A stretch of DNA of 64,000 nucleotides from Arachis hypogaea (lineage: Eukaryota; Streptophyta; Magnoliopsida; Fabales; Fabaceae), in assembly GCF_003086295.3 (NCBI RefSeq), contig NC_092048.1:108764276-108828275 (forward strand), read 5' to 3'. Under the pieces are notes generated by a model, which saw nothing but the letters and a program-made list of their open reading frames with translations, did no database searches and was not told the DNA's origin. Shown in pieces: positions 41,952 to 53,384 of the stretch (position 1 is its first letter; each line of letters begins with the position of its first letter). A program made the translations under genes and the position numbers.

Positions 41952-42217
41952 TGATGCCAGGGCATCTTGGCTAGTTTTACAAGCCATTTTTAGTTTATTT
42001 TAGGGTAGTTTTATGCATTTCTTAGGAAACAAGTAAGTATTTAGATGAGAATTTCATGCATGCCTTGATTCAATTAAACTTGATTGTTTGTGTGCTTTTC
42101 ATAAGATTTTTATGCAAATTTTGCTTGATGATTGAATGATACAAATATCTTGTGAATTATAGCAAACTTTGATGCATTTTGTTTGGTTGATGATAGGTAA
42201 GAAGAAACAAAGAAAGG
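41952..42217 (+). repeat. 5' LTR of E, first part
   Basis: Matches 55027-55290 of the 3' LTR; interrupted by D. Confidence 0.9.
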
Positions 42218-43689
42218 TGATAAACCACTATTTTATGGTTTATCTTATGCTTAATTGAGTAGTTTTTATCAACTCTTTACCCACTTATTCATAATATTTG
42301 CATGGTTTTATATTTTCCTTCCTGATTTTGTGCTATAATTGAAAACATGCTTCTCTGGCTTTAAATTACCAAATATTAATCCTCTCTTATTACCATTAGA
42401 TGCCTTGATATGTGTGTTAAGTGTTTTTAGAGATTACAGGGTAGGAATGGCTCAGAGGATGGAAAGGAAGCATGCAAAAGTGGAAGGAATACAAGAAGTT
42501 GGAGAAATTGCTAAGTTGTCCAACCTGACCTCTTCGCACTCAAACGGCTATAACTTTAGCTACAGAGGCCCAAATGACGCGGTTTCAGTTGTGTTGGAAA
42601 TCTAACGTCCGGAGTTTCGATTTGATATATAATATGTCATAGTTGCCCTGACACTAGGCAACGCGAATGTGTGCTCCACACGGACGCATTGCAGTGACGA
42701 AAAATCAGCGTGGCAGATTTCGCAACCAGCGATTTCTGGGGTATTTTTGTCCCAGTTTTCAGCCCAGAACACACAGATTAGAGGCTATAAAGGGGAGGAA
42801 TACATCCATTCATCATCATGCTCTCATAATTCACTTCTTATGATTTAGAGGTAGTTTTGAGGGAGAGGTTCTCTCCTCTCTCTTTTAGGATTTAGAATTA
42901 GGATTTCTTTTGCTTTTAAGATTATCTCTTTTTATCAGGTTCAATATTTTTTTATTTATTTTATTTTCCAATTTAATTTATGAATTCCCATGTTAGAACT
43001 TATTTCTTTGAATTAATATATTTTGAGGTATTTTAGACTTATGATTGCTCTCTTTAATTTATGTTACTGTTGCTTCCCATCTAAAGGCATTTTTATTCCG
43101 GTAGATTTACTTTGTCCCTTTTTGGTCTTGGTTAAGAAATCAGTAACTCAGGAGTTATCAAACTCAAACATGATTGATAATTGTTATCTTTGCTAATTGA
43201 ATTGAACTTCAATAATCCCAATCTTTCCTTAGGGATTAACTAGGATTTGAGGATCTAACTAATTAGTCACTTGACTTTCCTTTGCTCTAGCAAAGGTTAA
43301 CTAAGTGGAATTAAGGTTCATTTTTCACATCATTGATAAGGATAACTAGGATAGGACTTCTAATTTCTCATACCTTGCCAAAAGTTTATTTTACAGTTAT
43401 TTATTTACTTTACAGTCTTTTACTTATTTCAATTGCAATTTAAACTACTTGTTCCTCATCTTAAAAACCCCAATTTACAATCTCCATAACCAATAATAAG
43501 AACATACTTCCCTGTAGTTCCTTGAGAAGATGACCCGAGGTTTAAATACTTCGGTTATCAATTTATTTTGGGGTTTGTTACTTGTTACAACCAAAACGTT
43601 TGTACGAAGGGATTTCTGTTGGTTTAGAAACTATACCTACAATGCGACTAATTTTATAAAATTCTTTACTGGCAAAAATTCTAATGTCA
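42218..43689 (+). repeat. 5' LTR of element D
   Basis: Shared GAGCTACAGA-type block at 42521-42636; TATA box TATAAAGG at 42786-42793; ends AATGTCA. Confidence 0.92.
42786..42793 (+). promoter_or_regulatory. TATA box in D 5' LTR
   Basis: GGCTATAAAGG, conserved at 48941-48947 in the 3' LTR. Confidence 0.5.
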
Positions 43690-43692
43690 AAA

Positions 43693-43709
43693 TGGCGCCG
43701 TTGCTGGGA
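43693..43709 (+). promoter_or_regulatory. Primer binding site (tRNA-Asp), element D
   Basis: TGGCGCCGTTGCTGGGA; mismatch where tRNA-Asp predicts GCCGGGG. Three-base spacer, as in B1. Confidence 0.8.
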
Positions 43710-43804
43710 AATTACAAACGTGTGCCTTATTATTGGTTATTGTAAATATTTTTTTTACTTGTTTATTTGTCTTTATTTTTCTTTTTTTATTTCCATTAGC
43801 TACT

Positions 43805-44976
43805 ATGAATCCTCACCCCTGTCGTTTTGAGCTTGTTCTAATATTGTTGAAAGGAGTGAAAGTTATAACAGGAACATGCATCAAGGTTGGAAGAATCAAA
43901 GATGGGAGGAGCCACAAGGATTTAATCAACCCTCTTGGCAACAACCCCCTCCAATGCACTATAACCAACAACCATTCTGTGATGCATACCAAAATGACGA
44001 CTATAGTGGACCCCCTTGTAGTTACCAACAAGGCCCACCATATGATTATGAACTGCCTCCTCAACACAGCTTTGGACCACCATACTCACAAGCTCCCTAC
44101 TAGCAGACATCATCACATGATTCTAACCCGTATCCACCACACCAACCACCTTATGAGCCATATGAACCATATATAGAACCACCCCAATTCCAACCCAATT
44201 ACTCCCAAGAACCACCACCTCAATATTTGCCATCTCCATATCCATGAATCCAAGAGCACTATGATCCTACTTATGATAGCCGAGCGCAACAAGAATCAAG
44301 GGATCGTCTCACGGAAACATGTGCAAAACTTCAAGCAACCCTTCGCCAACTGGATCAAGTGATAAATCGATTACCTTCCCGACGTTCGGACACTCAAGGA
44401 ACCCCCATGGCCTCATGTGGGCAATCTAATGAAGAAGGTAGCATGAAGGAGATATTAGAAACTCCGGTGGATAGTGAGCAGCACGATTTTATATTGAAAC
44501 AATTGGAAGAAGCTACGCCTGCCATTGAGGAGGAAGAAGTGGTTGAAGACTTAGGAGATGCGGAACCTCCATGGGAAACTCAAGTTATAGAGCCTCCTTC
44601 AAAGACATTTGAAATTGATGTTGAGGAGGGTGTACAACCTCCAAGGCATATCATGGTTGAAAACTTTGAAGGAGATGATCAAGAGATGGATTCAATCATT
44701 GATGAAGACTTATCTACATTTGAATCCTCTCCCGTTGGACTAGACATGGAGATTAAAGAAGAAGAAGCACAACCTCCCATACCCTTAGTAAGCAATGAAG
44801 AAGAGATTGAATTGGAAGAAAGCTACCAAGAGGAAGAGGTTGATATTGAAGAAGTTTGCAAAGAGGCGGAAGTTGTCAAAAAGCACAAGGGAGTGGAGCT
44901 TGAAATCACTTTGCCAAAGTTATTGGAGACCCCTCCCCTAAGTTGCCATCATCCTTCACAACATTCAAGTGGGTAA
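43805..44976 (+). pseudogene. Gag-like ORF of element D
   Basis: ATG at 43805 (MNPHPCRFE, compare MNSHPHFGYE in B1). A frameshift near 43830 moves it into the frame that carries HQGWKNQRWEEPQGFNQPSWQQ and PPQHSFGPPYSQAPY. In-frame stops at 44101 (TAG) and 44245 (TGA). The rest is open to 44976 and very acidic (EEDLGDAEPP, EEEIELEESYQEEEVDIEE). The order Pro/Tyr-rich then Glu-rich matches B1. No known domain; the role is inferred from position only. A non-functional copy, but the family seems to have kept this two-part protein. Confidence 0.75.
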
Positions 44977-45356
44977 AATTCATATCCCTTAGCTTTCTAA
45001 TTCCACTTGAATATGGGCTACTGGAGACGGATGGTCAACTTAGAGCTCTTTGTGGCATTAAGAGTAAGAGGAAAATGGTCAGTGGTAAGAATTGTCCTGC
45101 AAGGTTCATTATGGTTGGAAGCTTTATGTTTAAACGCAAAGGTTGGTGTAAAGCTCAATTGAATGGGTCTAGGAAGCTGTTTGATAGCTGCAGTGAGAAT
45201 TCAAATTACTTATCACCCGGCTGGAAAAATACAGATCCCGACAAAAATGGGTGTAAAAGCAAGATTTGGGATCCTGGAATCTGCTCTGACATTTGTCACC
45301 CCGGGAGCCTAAGAATCTGTTTGAAGCTTCTTAAGGGCTTTACATGCCTAGTTTAG
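44943..45356 (+). CDS. Second small ORF of D, unknown function
   Basis: 137 codons, open, overlapping the end of the gag-like ORF in another frame, starting MPSSFTTFKW. It contains YGLLETDGQLRALCGIKSKRKM, FMFKRKGWCKAQLNGSRK and six to eight Cys residues spread along it, with basic patches. I recognise no domain. The overlap and the absence of stops suggest a real frame, but without another copy in the window I cannot show conservation. No pol motif. Moderate to low confidence that it is translated. Confidence 0.4.
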   Translation: MPSSFTTFKWVKFISLSFLIPLEYGLLETDGQLRALCGIKSKRKMVSGKNCPARFIMVGSFMFKRKGWCKAQLNGSRKLFDSCSENSNYLSPGWKNTDPDKNGCKSKIWDPGICSDICHPGSLRICLKLLKGFTCLV

Positions 45357-46727
45357 GATCCCAGAGGATATTGGAATCACAAACATTGGTGGAGATTCCT
45401 GGATGAGTTCAAGCATAAGCCACTATAACAGGAAGCTCATCAAATGTCCAACTTAAGGACTTTAACTAAAAGTGCTAGGTGGGAGACAACCCACCATGGT
45501 ATGATCGTTCCTTTTTCAATTTTATTTCGTTGTTTGTTTTTATTTTATTTTACTTTATTTTCATTGAACCTGGAATTATTTATTGCATCTACATTAGCAT
45601 TGCATTCTGCATCCTGCATATAAAAAAAAAACGCACGCGACGCGGCAGCGTCGCTAACGCGTCCGCGTCACCAGTGCGTTTTGGAAGAAAAGAATTGAAC
45701 AGAGAGTCATGCGAGAGCATGGCTGAAGGCGTGCCTTTGGCACAAATTGATCCACGCGACCGCATCGCTGACGCGTCCGCGTCATGTGGGAACTTTGGCC
45801 TCCTACGCGAACGCGTCACCCACGCGGGCGCGTGACATGAAAATCAACGTGAAAAGGGTACATAGCCGAAAGTTATGCTGGAGTGGTGCTGGACTGGTGC
45901 TGATCGCCCAGCCTTACCACGCGGACGCATGGCTCATGCGTCCGCGTCACATCCCTGTCATGACCACTCACGCGATCGCATCGACCACGCGACCGCGTCA
46001 CCCTGATATTTGGTAATAATGCATTTTGAACTGAGAGTTGTGCGAGCGTGAGGCTGCCCTCGCACCAGTAGCACAAAATGCGTCACGCGTCCACGTGACC
46101 GACGCGACCTCGTCGATTAATTTAAGCGCAAGTCGCGCGACCGCATCCCCCACGCGTCCGCGTTGCTTGCGCCGCACAGCTTATCCAGATCAGCCAATTA
46201 TCTTATCTTTTCTTCTCCAATCCTAATTTCTTCTATCTTTTCTTCTTTCTTCTTTCTTTCTTACTTTATTTCTTTCTCTTCTCATTCTTCTTATCTTTTA
46301 TTTTATTTTATTTATTTGCATACTTTCATTTATTACATTTTTATTTTGTTTTCTAAATTTATTATTTTACTATTGGTGTTCAAATGTTCTTATTCAACTG
46401 TTATATCTTTTCTGGTATTATCTTAGTGCTTATGACTTGTTTTATTCTGATTGGGTAACATTATTTAAATCAATGCTAATCTTTTATGATACTTGTACTT
46501 CTCTTGCGTTGATATGAACTTATACTATCTTGCATTACCCACATTTTCCTCTCCTTTGTTGCAAATTTTGCAACACTAGTATGCCATGTGCTTATATTGT
46601 TTTCTCACGTACATGTTGAAGCTTCCATGTAAATGAGACCCTTTTCATTTGGCATTAACCCACCCATACTTCATTTGTTTTCTTATCTCTATTTCTGGGT
46701 TACTTTTCTTCCCTTTTTCTTTCAGGA
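45357..46727 (+). other. Non-coding middle of D with ACGCGT-rich cluster
   Basis: GTGGGAGACAACCCACC at 45478 parallels the post-coding marker in other elements. 45635-46175 is CpG-rich, with CACGCGACCGCATC, GACGCGTCCGCGTCA and CACGCGTCCGCG units. 46200-46450 is T-rich. No gene. Confidence 0.6.
45635..46175 (+). repeat. ACGCGT/CGCG-rich palindrome cluster in D
   Basis: Many CACGCG(A/T)CCGCG(T)CA units facing each other, related to those in B2 and E. Confidence 0.75.
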
Positions 46728-46869
46728 TGGCCACCCGAAAGGGAATCGGAAGACGTTTACATGGGGAGACAAACAAGTCCATCAGCACAATCCTTGGAGA
46801 AAAGCATCAGTTGGAGAGACCCGTCCACTTGTACATCTTAGCATGCACCGAGGACGGTGCAATCTTTAA
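46728..46869 (+). CDS. Small ORF of D (MATRKGIGRR...), low confidence
   Basis: ATG at 46728 opens MATRKGIGRRLHGETNKSIST and stays open past a GVDTDLHG-like end; the frame runs to 46969 but the last part is low complexity. The basic start resembles MAPKGK and MASSSRTKRR of the downstream ORFs in A and F, and it lies in a comparable place, so it may be a short remnant of such an ORF. Inference only. Confidence 0.3.
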
Positions 46870-46885
46870 GTGTGGGGAGGTCGAT
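46865..46885 (+). promoter_or_regulatory. Internal copy of the D polypurine tract
   Basis: TTTAAGTGTGGGGAGGTCGAT, nearly identical to TTTAAGTGTGGGGAGGTTGAT at the 3' LTR junction (48356-48376). A third partial copy (CTAAGTGTGGGGAAATTG) is near 47485. Confidence 0.6.
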
Positions 46886-48334
46886 ACCGATCTCCATGGG
46901 TTAGTATTTTCTTTTCAACACTATTGTTTTATTTTCTTTGTTTGTTCATTATTGCATTTGCATGTTTAATTGCATGTTTGTTTGATTTTATGCATTTAGC
47001 TACTGCTTGGTTGAGAAATAATAAGTTTCTTTTTAAAGACCCTATTTTTGAAAAATTTTCACTAATTTAAAAATCAAAATTTTTGTGTTAAACTTATCAG
47101 AAGTTGTATTTGGAACATGGTTTTTGAGTTAAAGAACACACAACCTGTGAGATTTTGAGCCTAATTACATGGTTACATTATTTAACCATAAATATTTTAT
47201 TCTTGTGTATTTTCTTCCCTATGATTGTAATCTTTGCTTTGTTCCATTCTATATGTCCATTATTTAATGTATTTACATGCTTGCATATGATTGAGGCCAT
47301 TATTTGATTTTAGCTCACTTATCCCAAATAAGCTTACCCTTTAAATTACCTTTGTTAGCCACTTTGAGCCTTTTTAATCCCCATTTGTTCTATATTTTAC
47401 CACATCACTAGCCTTAAGCAGAAAAATAAATTAAATACCCCAATTGAATCTTTGGTTAGCTTAAGATAGAGATTGTGCATCAACTAAGTGTGGGGAAATT
47501 GTGGGAACATGGGTTAATAAGGGAATGCATCATGTTTTTGATTTATTTGAATATTGGGAATTTGGGAACCTACTCATGAAAAACCAAAATAGAAAAATAA
47601 TGGAAAATCCATGTGCATTGATAAGTTATGTTTATTTCTCTACAAAAAAAAAAAGAAAAAATCCAAAAATATTCAATAAATAAGTAAATAAATAAGGGGA
47701 AAAAATTACCCCAATGCTAAGTTAATAAAAAGATCAATGCACATGTGATAAAAGTAAAGAAATATCAAAAATTTGGTACATGAGTATGGGAATCATACAA
47801 AAGTGGAAATTATGGGTAGTTAGGCATGAATTTAACAGTATATAGAGTATATGTATATTAGGTGAGAGCTTAGGTTAGTCAAAGATTCATATTATAGCTC
47901 ACTTAGCAATACATGTACCCTTACCTTTACCTCAGCCCCATTACAACCCTGAAAAGACCTCATGATGTTTGCATTAGTATGCTAAATATTTGTTGATTAG
48001 TTAGATGAAGAACAAAGTTTAGAAAGCACGACTAGAGAAGAGTAGAGTGAATTAACCCTAGACACTTGAGAGATTAGAGTGCATATACACTACCAGTGAG
48101 GGTTCAATGCTTAATTCTATGTTCCCTGCTTTCATGAGCTATCTTCTTACAAGTTTACTTGTCTTTTATTGTATAATTTGAATTAGTGGAAATTGGTTTG
48201 TATTTGTCTTGGAGAACTTGTTTGCTTTTAACCAAGTAGGCAGAAACATTTTGCATATAGTTGCATTCATATAGATAGGTTGTATTTTATATTAATCTAC
48301 CATTCATCTTCATCTTTATAGCTTCTCTTGAGCT
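46886..48334 (+). other. 3' non-coding region of D
   Basis: A/T-rich; no gene. Poly-A/AAAAG run near 47642-47660. Confidence 0.6.
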
Positions 48335-48372
48335 TAGCATGAGGACATGCTAATGTTTAAGTGTGGGGAGGT
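48335..48372 (+). promoter_or_regulatory. Hairpin and polypurine tract of D
   Basis: TAGCATGAGGACATGCTA (48335-48352, 7-bp stem, loop AGGA) then ATGTTTAAGTGTGGGGAGGT up to the LTR. Confidence 0.75.
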
Positions 48373-49847
48373 TGATAAACCACTATTTTATGGTTTATCT
48401 TATGCTTAATTAAGTGGTTTTTATCAACTCTTTACCCACTTATTCATACTATTTGCATGGTTTTATATTTTCCTTCCTGATTTTGTGCTATGATTGAAAA
48501 CATGCTTCTTTGGCCTTAAGTTCCCTATGTTTAATCCTCTCTTATTACCATTAGATGCCTTGATATGTGTGTTAAGTGATTTCAGAGATTACAGGGCAGG
48601 AATGGCTCAGAGGATGGAAAGGAAGCATGCAAAAGTGGAAGGAATACAAGAAGTTGGAAAAATTGCTAAGCTGTCCAGCCTGACCTCTTCGCACTCAAAC
48701 GGCTATAACTTTAGCTACAGAGGTCCAAATGACACGGTTTCAGTTGCGTTGGGAAGCTAACGTCTAGGGATTCGATTTGATATATAATATGCCATAGTTT
48801 CTCTGATGCTAGACAACGCGAATGCGTGCTCCACGCGGACGCGTCGCAGTGACAAAAAACCAGCGTGGCAGATTTCGCAACCAGCGATTTCTGGGGTATT
48901 TCTGACCCATTTTTCAGCCCAGAACACACAGATTAGAGGCTATAAAGTGGGAGAATGCATCCATTCATCATCATGCTCTCATAATTCACTTCTCATGATT
49001 TAGAGGTAGTTTTGAGGGAGAGGTTCTCTCCTCTCTCTTTTAGGATTTAGAATTAGGATTTCTTTTGCTTTTAGGATTATCTCTTTTTATCAGGTTCAAT
49101 ATTCCTTTTATTTATTTTATTTTTCCAATTTAATTTATGAATTCCCATGTTAGAACTTATTTCTTTGAATTAATATATTTTGAGGTATTACAGACTTATG
49201 ATTGCTCTCTTTAATTTATGTTACTATTGCTTCCCATCTAAAGGCATTTTTATTCCGGTAGATTTACTTTTTCCTATTTTGGTCTTGGTTAAGAAATCAG
49301 TAACTCATGAGTTATCAAACTCAAACATGATTGATAATTATTATCTTTGCTAATTGAATTGAACTTCAATAATCCCAATCTTTCCTTAGGGATTAACTAG
49401 GATTTAAGGATCTAACTAATTAGTCACTTGACTTTCCCTTGCTCTAGCAAAGGTTAACTAAGTGGAATTAAGGTTCAATTTTCATCATCATTGATAAGGA
49501 TAACTAGGATAGGACTTCTAATTTCTCATACCTTGCCAAAAGTTTATTTTACAGTTATTTATTTACTTTACAGTCTTTTACTTATTTCAATTGCAATTTA
49601 AACTACTTGTTTCTCATCTTAAAAACCCCAATTTACAATCTCCATAACCAATAATAAGAACATACTTCCCTGCAGTTCTTTAAGAAGATGACCCGAGGTT
49701 TAAATACTTCGGTTATCAATTTATTTAGGGGTTTGTTACTTGTGACAACCAAAACGTTTGTACGAAGGGATTTCTGTTGGTTTAGAAATTATACCTACAA
49801 CGCGACTGTTTTTATAAAATTCTTTACTGGCAAAAATCCTAACGTCA
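48373..49847 (+). repeat. 3' LTR of element D
   Basis: 1475 bp; shared block 48677-48790; TATAAAG at 48941. Confidence 0.92.
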
Positions 49848-49964
49848 GAAGGGTAGAGAAGAAGCAGAGCAAGCAATGTTGATGGCCAAGAGAGGTTCAA
49901 GGTGCCATAGTTGGAATCATAGTTGGACTCCAACTATACCGCAACTATGCTCTTGATAGCCTGA

Positions 49965-50388
49965 CGGGGTCTTCTTCAAACAAGAATAACTTGAGCTACA
50001 GAGCTCCAAATGAAGTGATTCTAAAGGCATTGAAATGTAAGAATCAAGAGCTTTCCAACCATATATGGCACTACATGGTGAACACTAAATTTGAAGGAGA
50101 AAACTTACCCCAAAGTGCAAAGATGAACATACTATCAACTTGTAGTAAGGCCAGCTGACCTCGTCACCTTCCATGGAGTACAAGTCGAGCTGTAGAGCTC
50201 CAAATGACACGTTTCCAATGGCATTGAAGTGCTTGAAATGCATTTCAAACGTTGCACACCAACGTTAGTGACCCTGTCCCCTTCAAAGGAGCATAACTTG
50301 AGTTACAGATATTCAATTGAAGTGCTTCTAATTGGGTTAGAAAGCTGATATTCCGAGCTTTCCAACCATGTATAATAGTCTATAATGG
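49965..50388 (+). repeat. Triplicated shared LTR block in E
   Basis: Three diverged copies of AACTTGAGCTACAGAGCTCC...GAGCTTTCCAACCATATAT, in tandem. Again three copies in the 3' LTR (55405-55515, 55597-55705, 55806-55918). Confidence 0.75.
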
Positions 50389-50424
50389 AGCACGAAATTG
50401 GAAACATTGATGAAATGGAAAAGA

Positions 50425-50765
50425 GACCAACGATGGAGCCAAAGTTGGTGCTCCAACGTTGCCTCAAACGTCATGCTTAAAAGAGGTGCAAAATTGGAGC
50501 CAAAGTTGGACTCCAACTATGCCTCAAACAATAAGCAAGAAGGCAATGCTTGAGCCCAAAGTTGGACCTCAAACGCTACGTCAAACGTTGGCCAAGAAAG
50601 GTGCAAATTTGGAGCCAAAGTTGGACTCCAACTTTGCCTCCAACTTCAATTCAAGAGACCATAGTTGGAGCCAAAGTTGGACTCCAACTATGGGTCCAAC
50701 GTTGAGGTAGAGAAGGTTCCAACATTGGAGGCAACGTTGGGTCCAACGTTACCTCCAACGTGCTC
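50425..50765 (+). repeat. Palindrome cluster in E 5' LTR
   Basis: Units such as CATAGTTGGAGCCAAAG...TTGGACTCCAACTATG and AACGTTGGGTCCAACGTT; counterpart at 55955-56345, where one or two extra units account for the longer 3' LTR. Confidence 0.8.
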
Positions 50766-51201
50766 GAAAAATTTCAAGGTTTGGAGTTGGAAAATCGTGA
50801 AGTGACGCGTACGCGTGGGTCACGCGTACGCGTGGATGAGTAATTTTGCCAAATCTACGCGCATTCGTAGGTGACGCGTACGCGTGGATGAGTAATTTTG
50901 CCAATCCACGCGCACGCGTGGGCGACGTGTACGCGTGGATATACGAACGTTGGACTCCAACGTTGAGTCAAACTATGCTGGCTGCTCCCAGAAATTTTCT
51001 TTTTAAAGTAACGTTTGAGTCAAACGTTTGATCACCAACGTTCTCACCAACTTCAATACAAAATAGCACCCATGCAGGTATGAATGTTTGCTAGCCAACG
51101 TCCTCATCAACGTCACTAAAGGCCACTCCCAACTAGCTTCAACAAAGGCCAAGGCCCACATCCAAGTACTTGAAGATCCATTTTGAAGATGAGAAGTAGA
51201 G

Positions 51202-51210
51202 TATAAATAG
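51202..51210 (+). promoter_or_regulatory. TATA box in E 5' LTR
   Basis: TATAAATAG; kept at 56746-56754 in the 3' LTR. Confidence 0.6.
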
Positions 51211-52236
51211 AAGAATTCTTGAAAACCCTCGGGAGGCCTTGAGGGGGGCTCTGGGAGTTCAAAACTCTGTTATTTCTCTTCTGCACTTTTCTCTTTTTAG
51301 TTTTATGTACTTTCTTTTCTTTTACTTTCTAGCTAGGCTCTATTTTCCTGTACTCTTCTTCTTTGTAATTTGAATTGAGCTATGAAAAACTAACCTCTTT
51401 CATTGGGTTAGAGAGCTCTGTTGTAATTTAATGGATCAATACTAGTGTTCATTTTTCTTTCTCTATCTTTTCTCTTGATCTGCTTAGAAAGAATTCGTTA
51501 TTCATTTAATTATTCAATTGTCATGGGAAAGAAATTGAATGTAACTGGGTTCTGTGATAGGATTGGAAGAGAAATCACAGAATCATGCTTGAATTCTTTC
51601 TCACATTAGGATTAGGTTGGGGTTTGGATGGATATCGTGACATGTATTCCTACCAACACTTTGATCTATGAATGTGTGTGGTATAATCAGTGACCATATA
51701 TCATCTCTTTCCATGAGCACTTAAATCAAAGAATTGGGCAATTGTTCATGCTTAGAGAGAGTGGATTGCCAAGGAATTAGGATCGAATCACCTAAGATTG
51801 CCAAGGAGATCAATGAATGCTTTGATTAAGGAAGAGATGAAAATGAACTTGATCCGGAGAATTATAACATCTCTTGACCCCAATAAGCTTTCCCATTTCT
51901 GATCTACCCATTCTTTTACATTCTGCCCATTAATTTGATGCTCAATTTTCCCATTCCCATTTAATTTCTTGCAATTTAATTTCTACTCTTTACATCTTGC
52001 AATTTACATTCCGCCATTTACATTCTTTGCAAATTACTTTTCCCGCCATTTGATTTCCTGCATATACAACTACAAATTTGATTCAGTTCAACTAGAATAT
52101 TCCTCTAATTAAAGTTGATCAACAATCAATCCCTGTGGGATTCGACCTCACTCTATTGTGAGTTTTTACTTGACGACAATCCGGGCACTTGCTGGTGGAA
52201 ATTTGTTGAGAGACATGTTTCGGGACATCAAGTTTA

Positions 52237-52255
52237 TGGCACCGTTGTCGGGAAT
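52237..52255 (+). promoter_or_regulatory. Primer binding site of E (decayed tRNA-Asp type)
   Basis: TGGCACCGTTGTCGGGAAT, about 16 of 19 matching the tRNA-Asp complement, six bases after the LTR. Confidence 0.75.
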
Positions 52256-52532
52256 TGATTATATATTGACAATGATTAAATTGGAGGATAACTAGATTGA
52301 ACACTTTTATTTTATTTTTTTATTATTTTTATTCAGTTGTTTATTTTTGTTCTCTGCAATTTGAGTGTTTTTCCTTGTTGATTTATCCACTAACTATTTA
52401 TGATATTGCCTCACTAAGAATCCCTCATTTATGACAATGCAAATTCTAATTTCTTTTGGTGATTATTGTTTGAGACATAACTTTTTGTAAGAAAGAAAGG
52501 AACATCCATCATATTTTAGTCAATCAAATTTC

Positions 52533-53384
52533 ATGGGAAACTTTCCACCACCCCAGAAGGATTCACGTTATTATGCTCTTGGTAGGTAGGAGTATAAAGA
52601 ACATGAAATGGGGTACTTTCCAGAGCCAAAACATAGTTCATACTATTATGACAACTACAGAAATTTTGGCTTGGGAAGGGATTTTAATGCTGCATACCCC
52701 ATTCATCAAGGACTATCACCCCGTAATTGTCCAACTGATGCACCTCCACAAAATCTTCTAGAATTTGCAATAGAAGAACTCTCCAAGAGATACCTCTTCA
52801 TTGCCCAACTCACTGAGTTTTTAAGGCAAAATATAAGGGAGGTGATTGAAGATATGAAAATCTCAAGGAGAAATCAAGAAGAGCAAATGAGACAATTGGC
52901 ACAATATTCTGTTGAGGAACCAACCAATGTCTTTCCTTGGCCAGGGAAAGAATATCATGCCATCAGTCTAAGGAGTGGAGAAGTGCTTAATGTGGGTGAA
53001 AATGAGGAATTGGTAGAGCAAGTGAAAGAAATCCTTGTACCAAGTGAGCCACCAGTCCAAGCACTCCTTGATGAAAAAGATGCTCCAACTATCCAACAAT
53101 ACCCAAGTCTTGAGATCAAAGATATGAAGGCAGTAGAAACAAGCACCAAAATGAGGATTGTGACCGAGAAACAAAGGATCACATCCATGAAAAAGAGAAG
53201 GTCAAAGAACAATCCAACCCCTGATACAACAAGCAAATTCATTCAAGCAAATCACAAACAAAAGCTTGCTGGAAGGAGGCACTCACAACAAGGGGCATCA
53301 ACTGGCTCCTTCTTCCACTTGAGGTCATTCCTCTTAAAAAATTGGAAGAAGTGGAAGAAATTCATGAACAAAATGTCAAGCTAA
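52533..53384 (+). pseudogene. Gag-like ORF of E (C-terminal type, one stop)
   Basis: ATG 52533 (MGNFPPPQKDSRYY), in-frame TAG at 52587, then open for 250+ codons. Tyr/Asn-rich start, then LTEFLRQNIREVIEDMK and YHAISLRSGEVLN, the counterpart of CKAIQLRSGRTL in F and CQAVQLRSGKTLN in A, which lies between Gag and protease. The Gag core and the protease are both missing, so this is a linker-region protein only. The end is Lys-rich (KNWKKWKKFMNKMSS). The position and the SLRSG motif support the relationship; function in isolation is unknown. Confidence 0.75.

Larger units (their letters stand above)
42218..49847 (+). mobile_element. Element D: non-autonomous LTR retrotransposon, 7.6 kb
   Basis: LTRs 42218-43689 (1472 bp) and 48373-49847 (1475 bp), TGATAAACC...GTCA. 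Flanks aaagg (42213-42217) and gaagg (49848-49852), a 5-bp duplication with one change. tRNA-Asp primer site with mismatches. Carries gag-like and two other short ORFs but no pol. Same family as B1 and B2 on the left. LTR divergence of a few percent by eye. Confidence 0.92.
49853..52230 (+). repeat. 5' LTR of E, second part
   Basis: Continues after D. Holds three tandem copies of the shared LTR block (49965-50075, 50156-50245, 50276-50388), palindromes 50425-50765, the ACGCGT cluster 50800-50940, TATA box 51202-51210 (TATAAATAG) and U5 block 52125-52197. Ends GACATCA. Confidence 0.9.
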
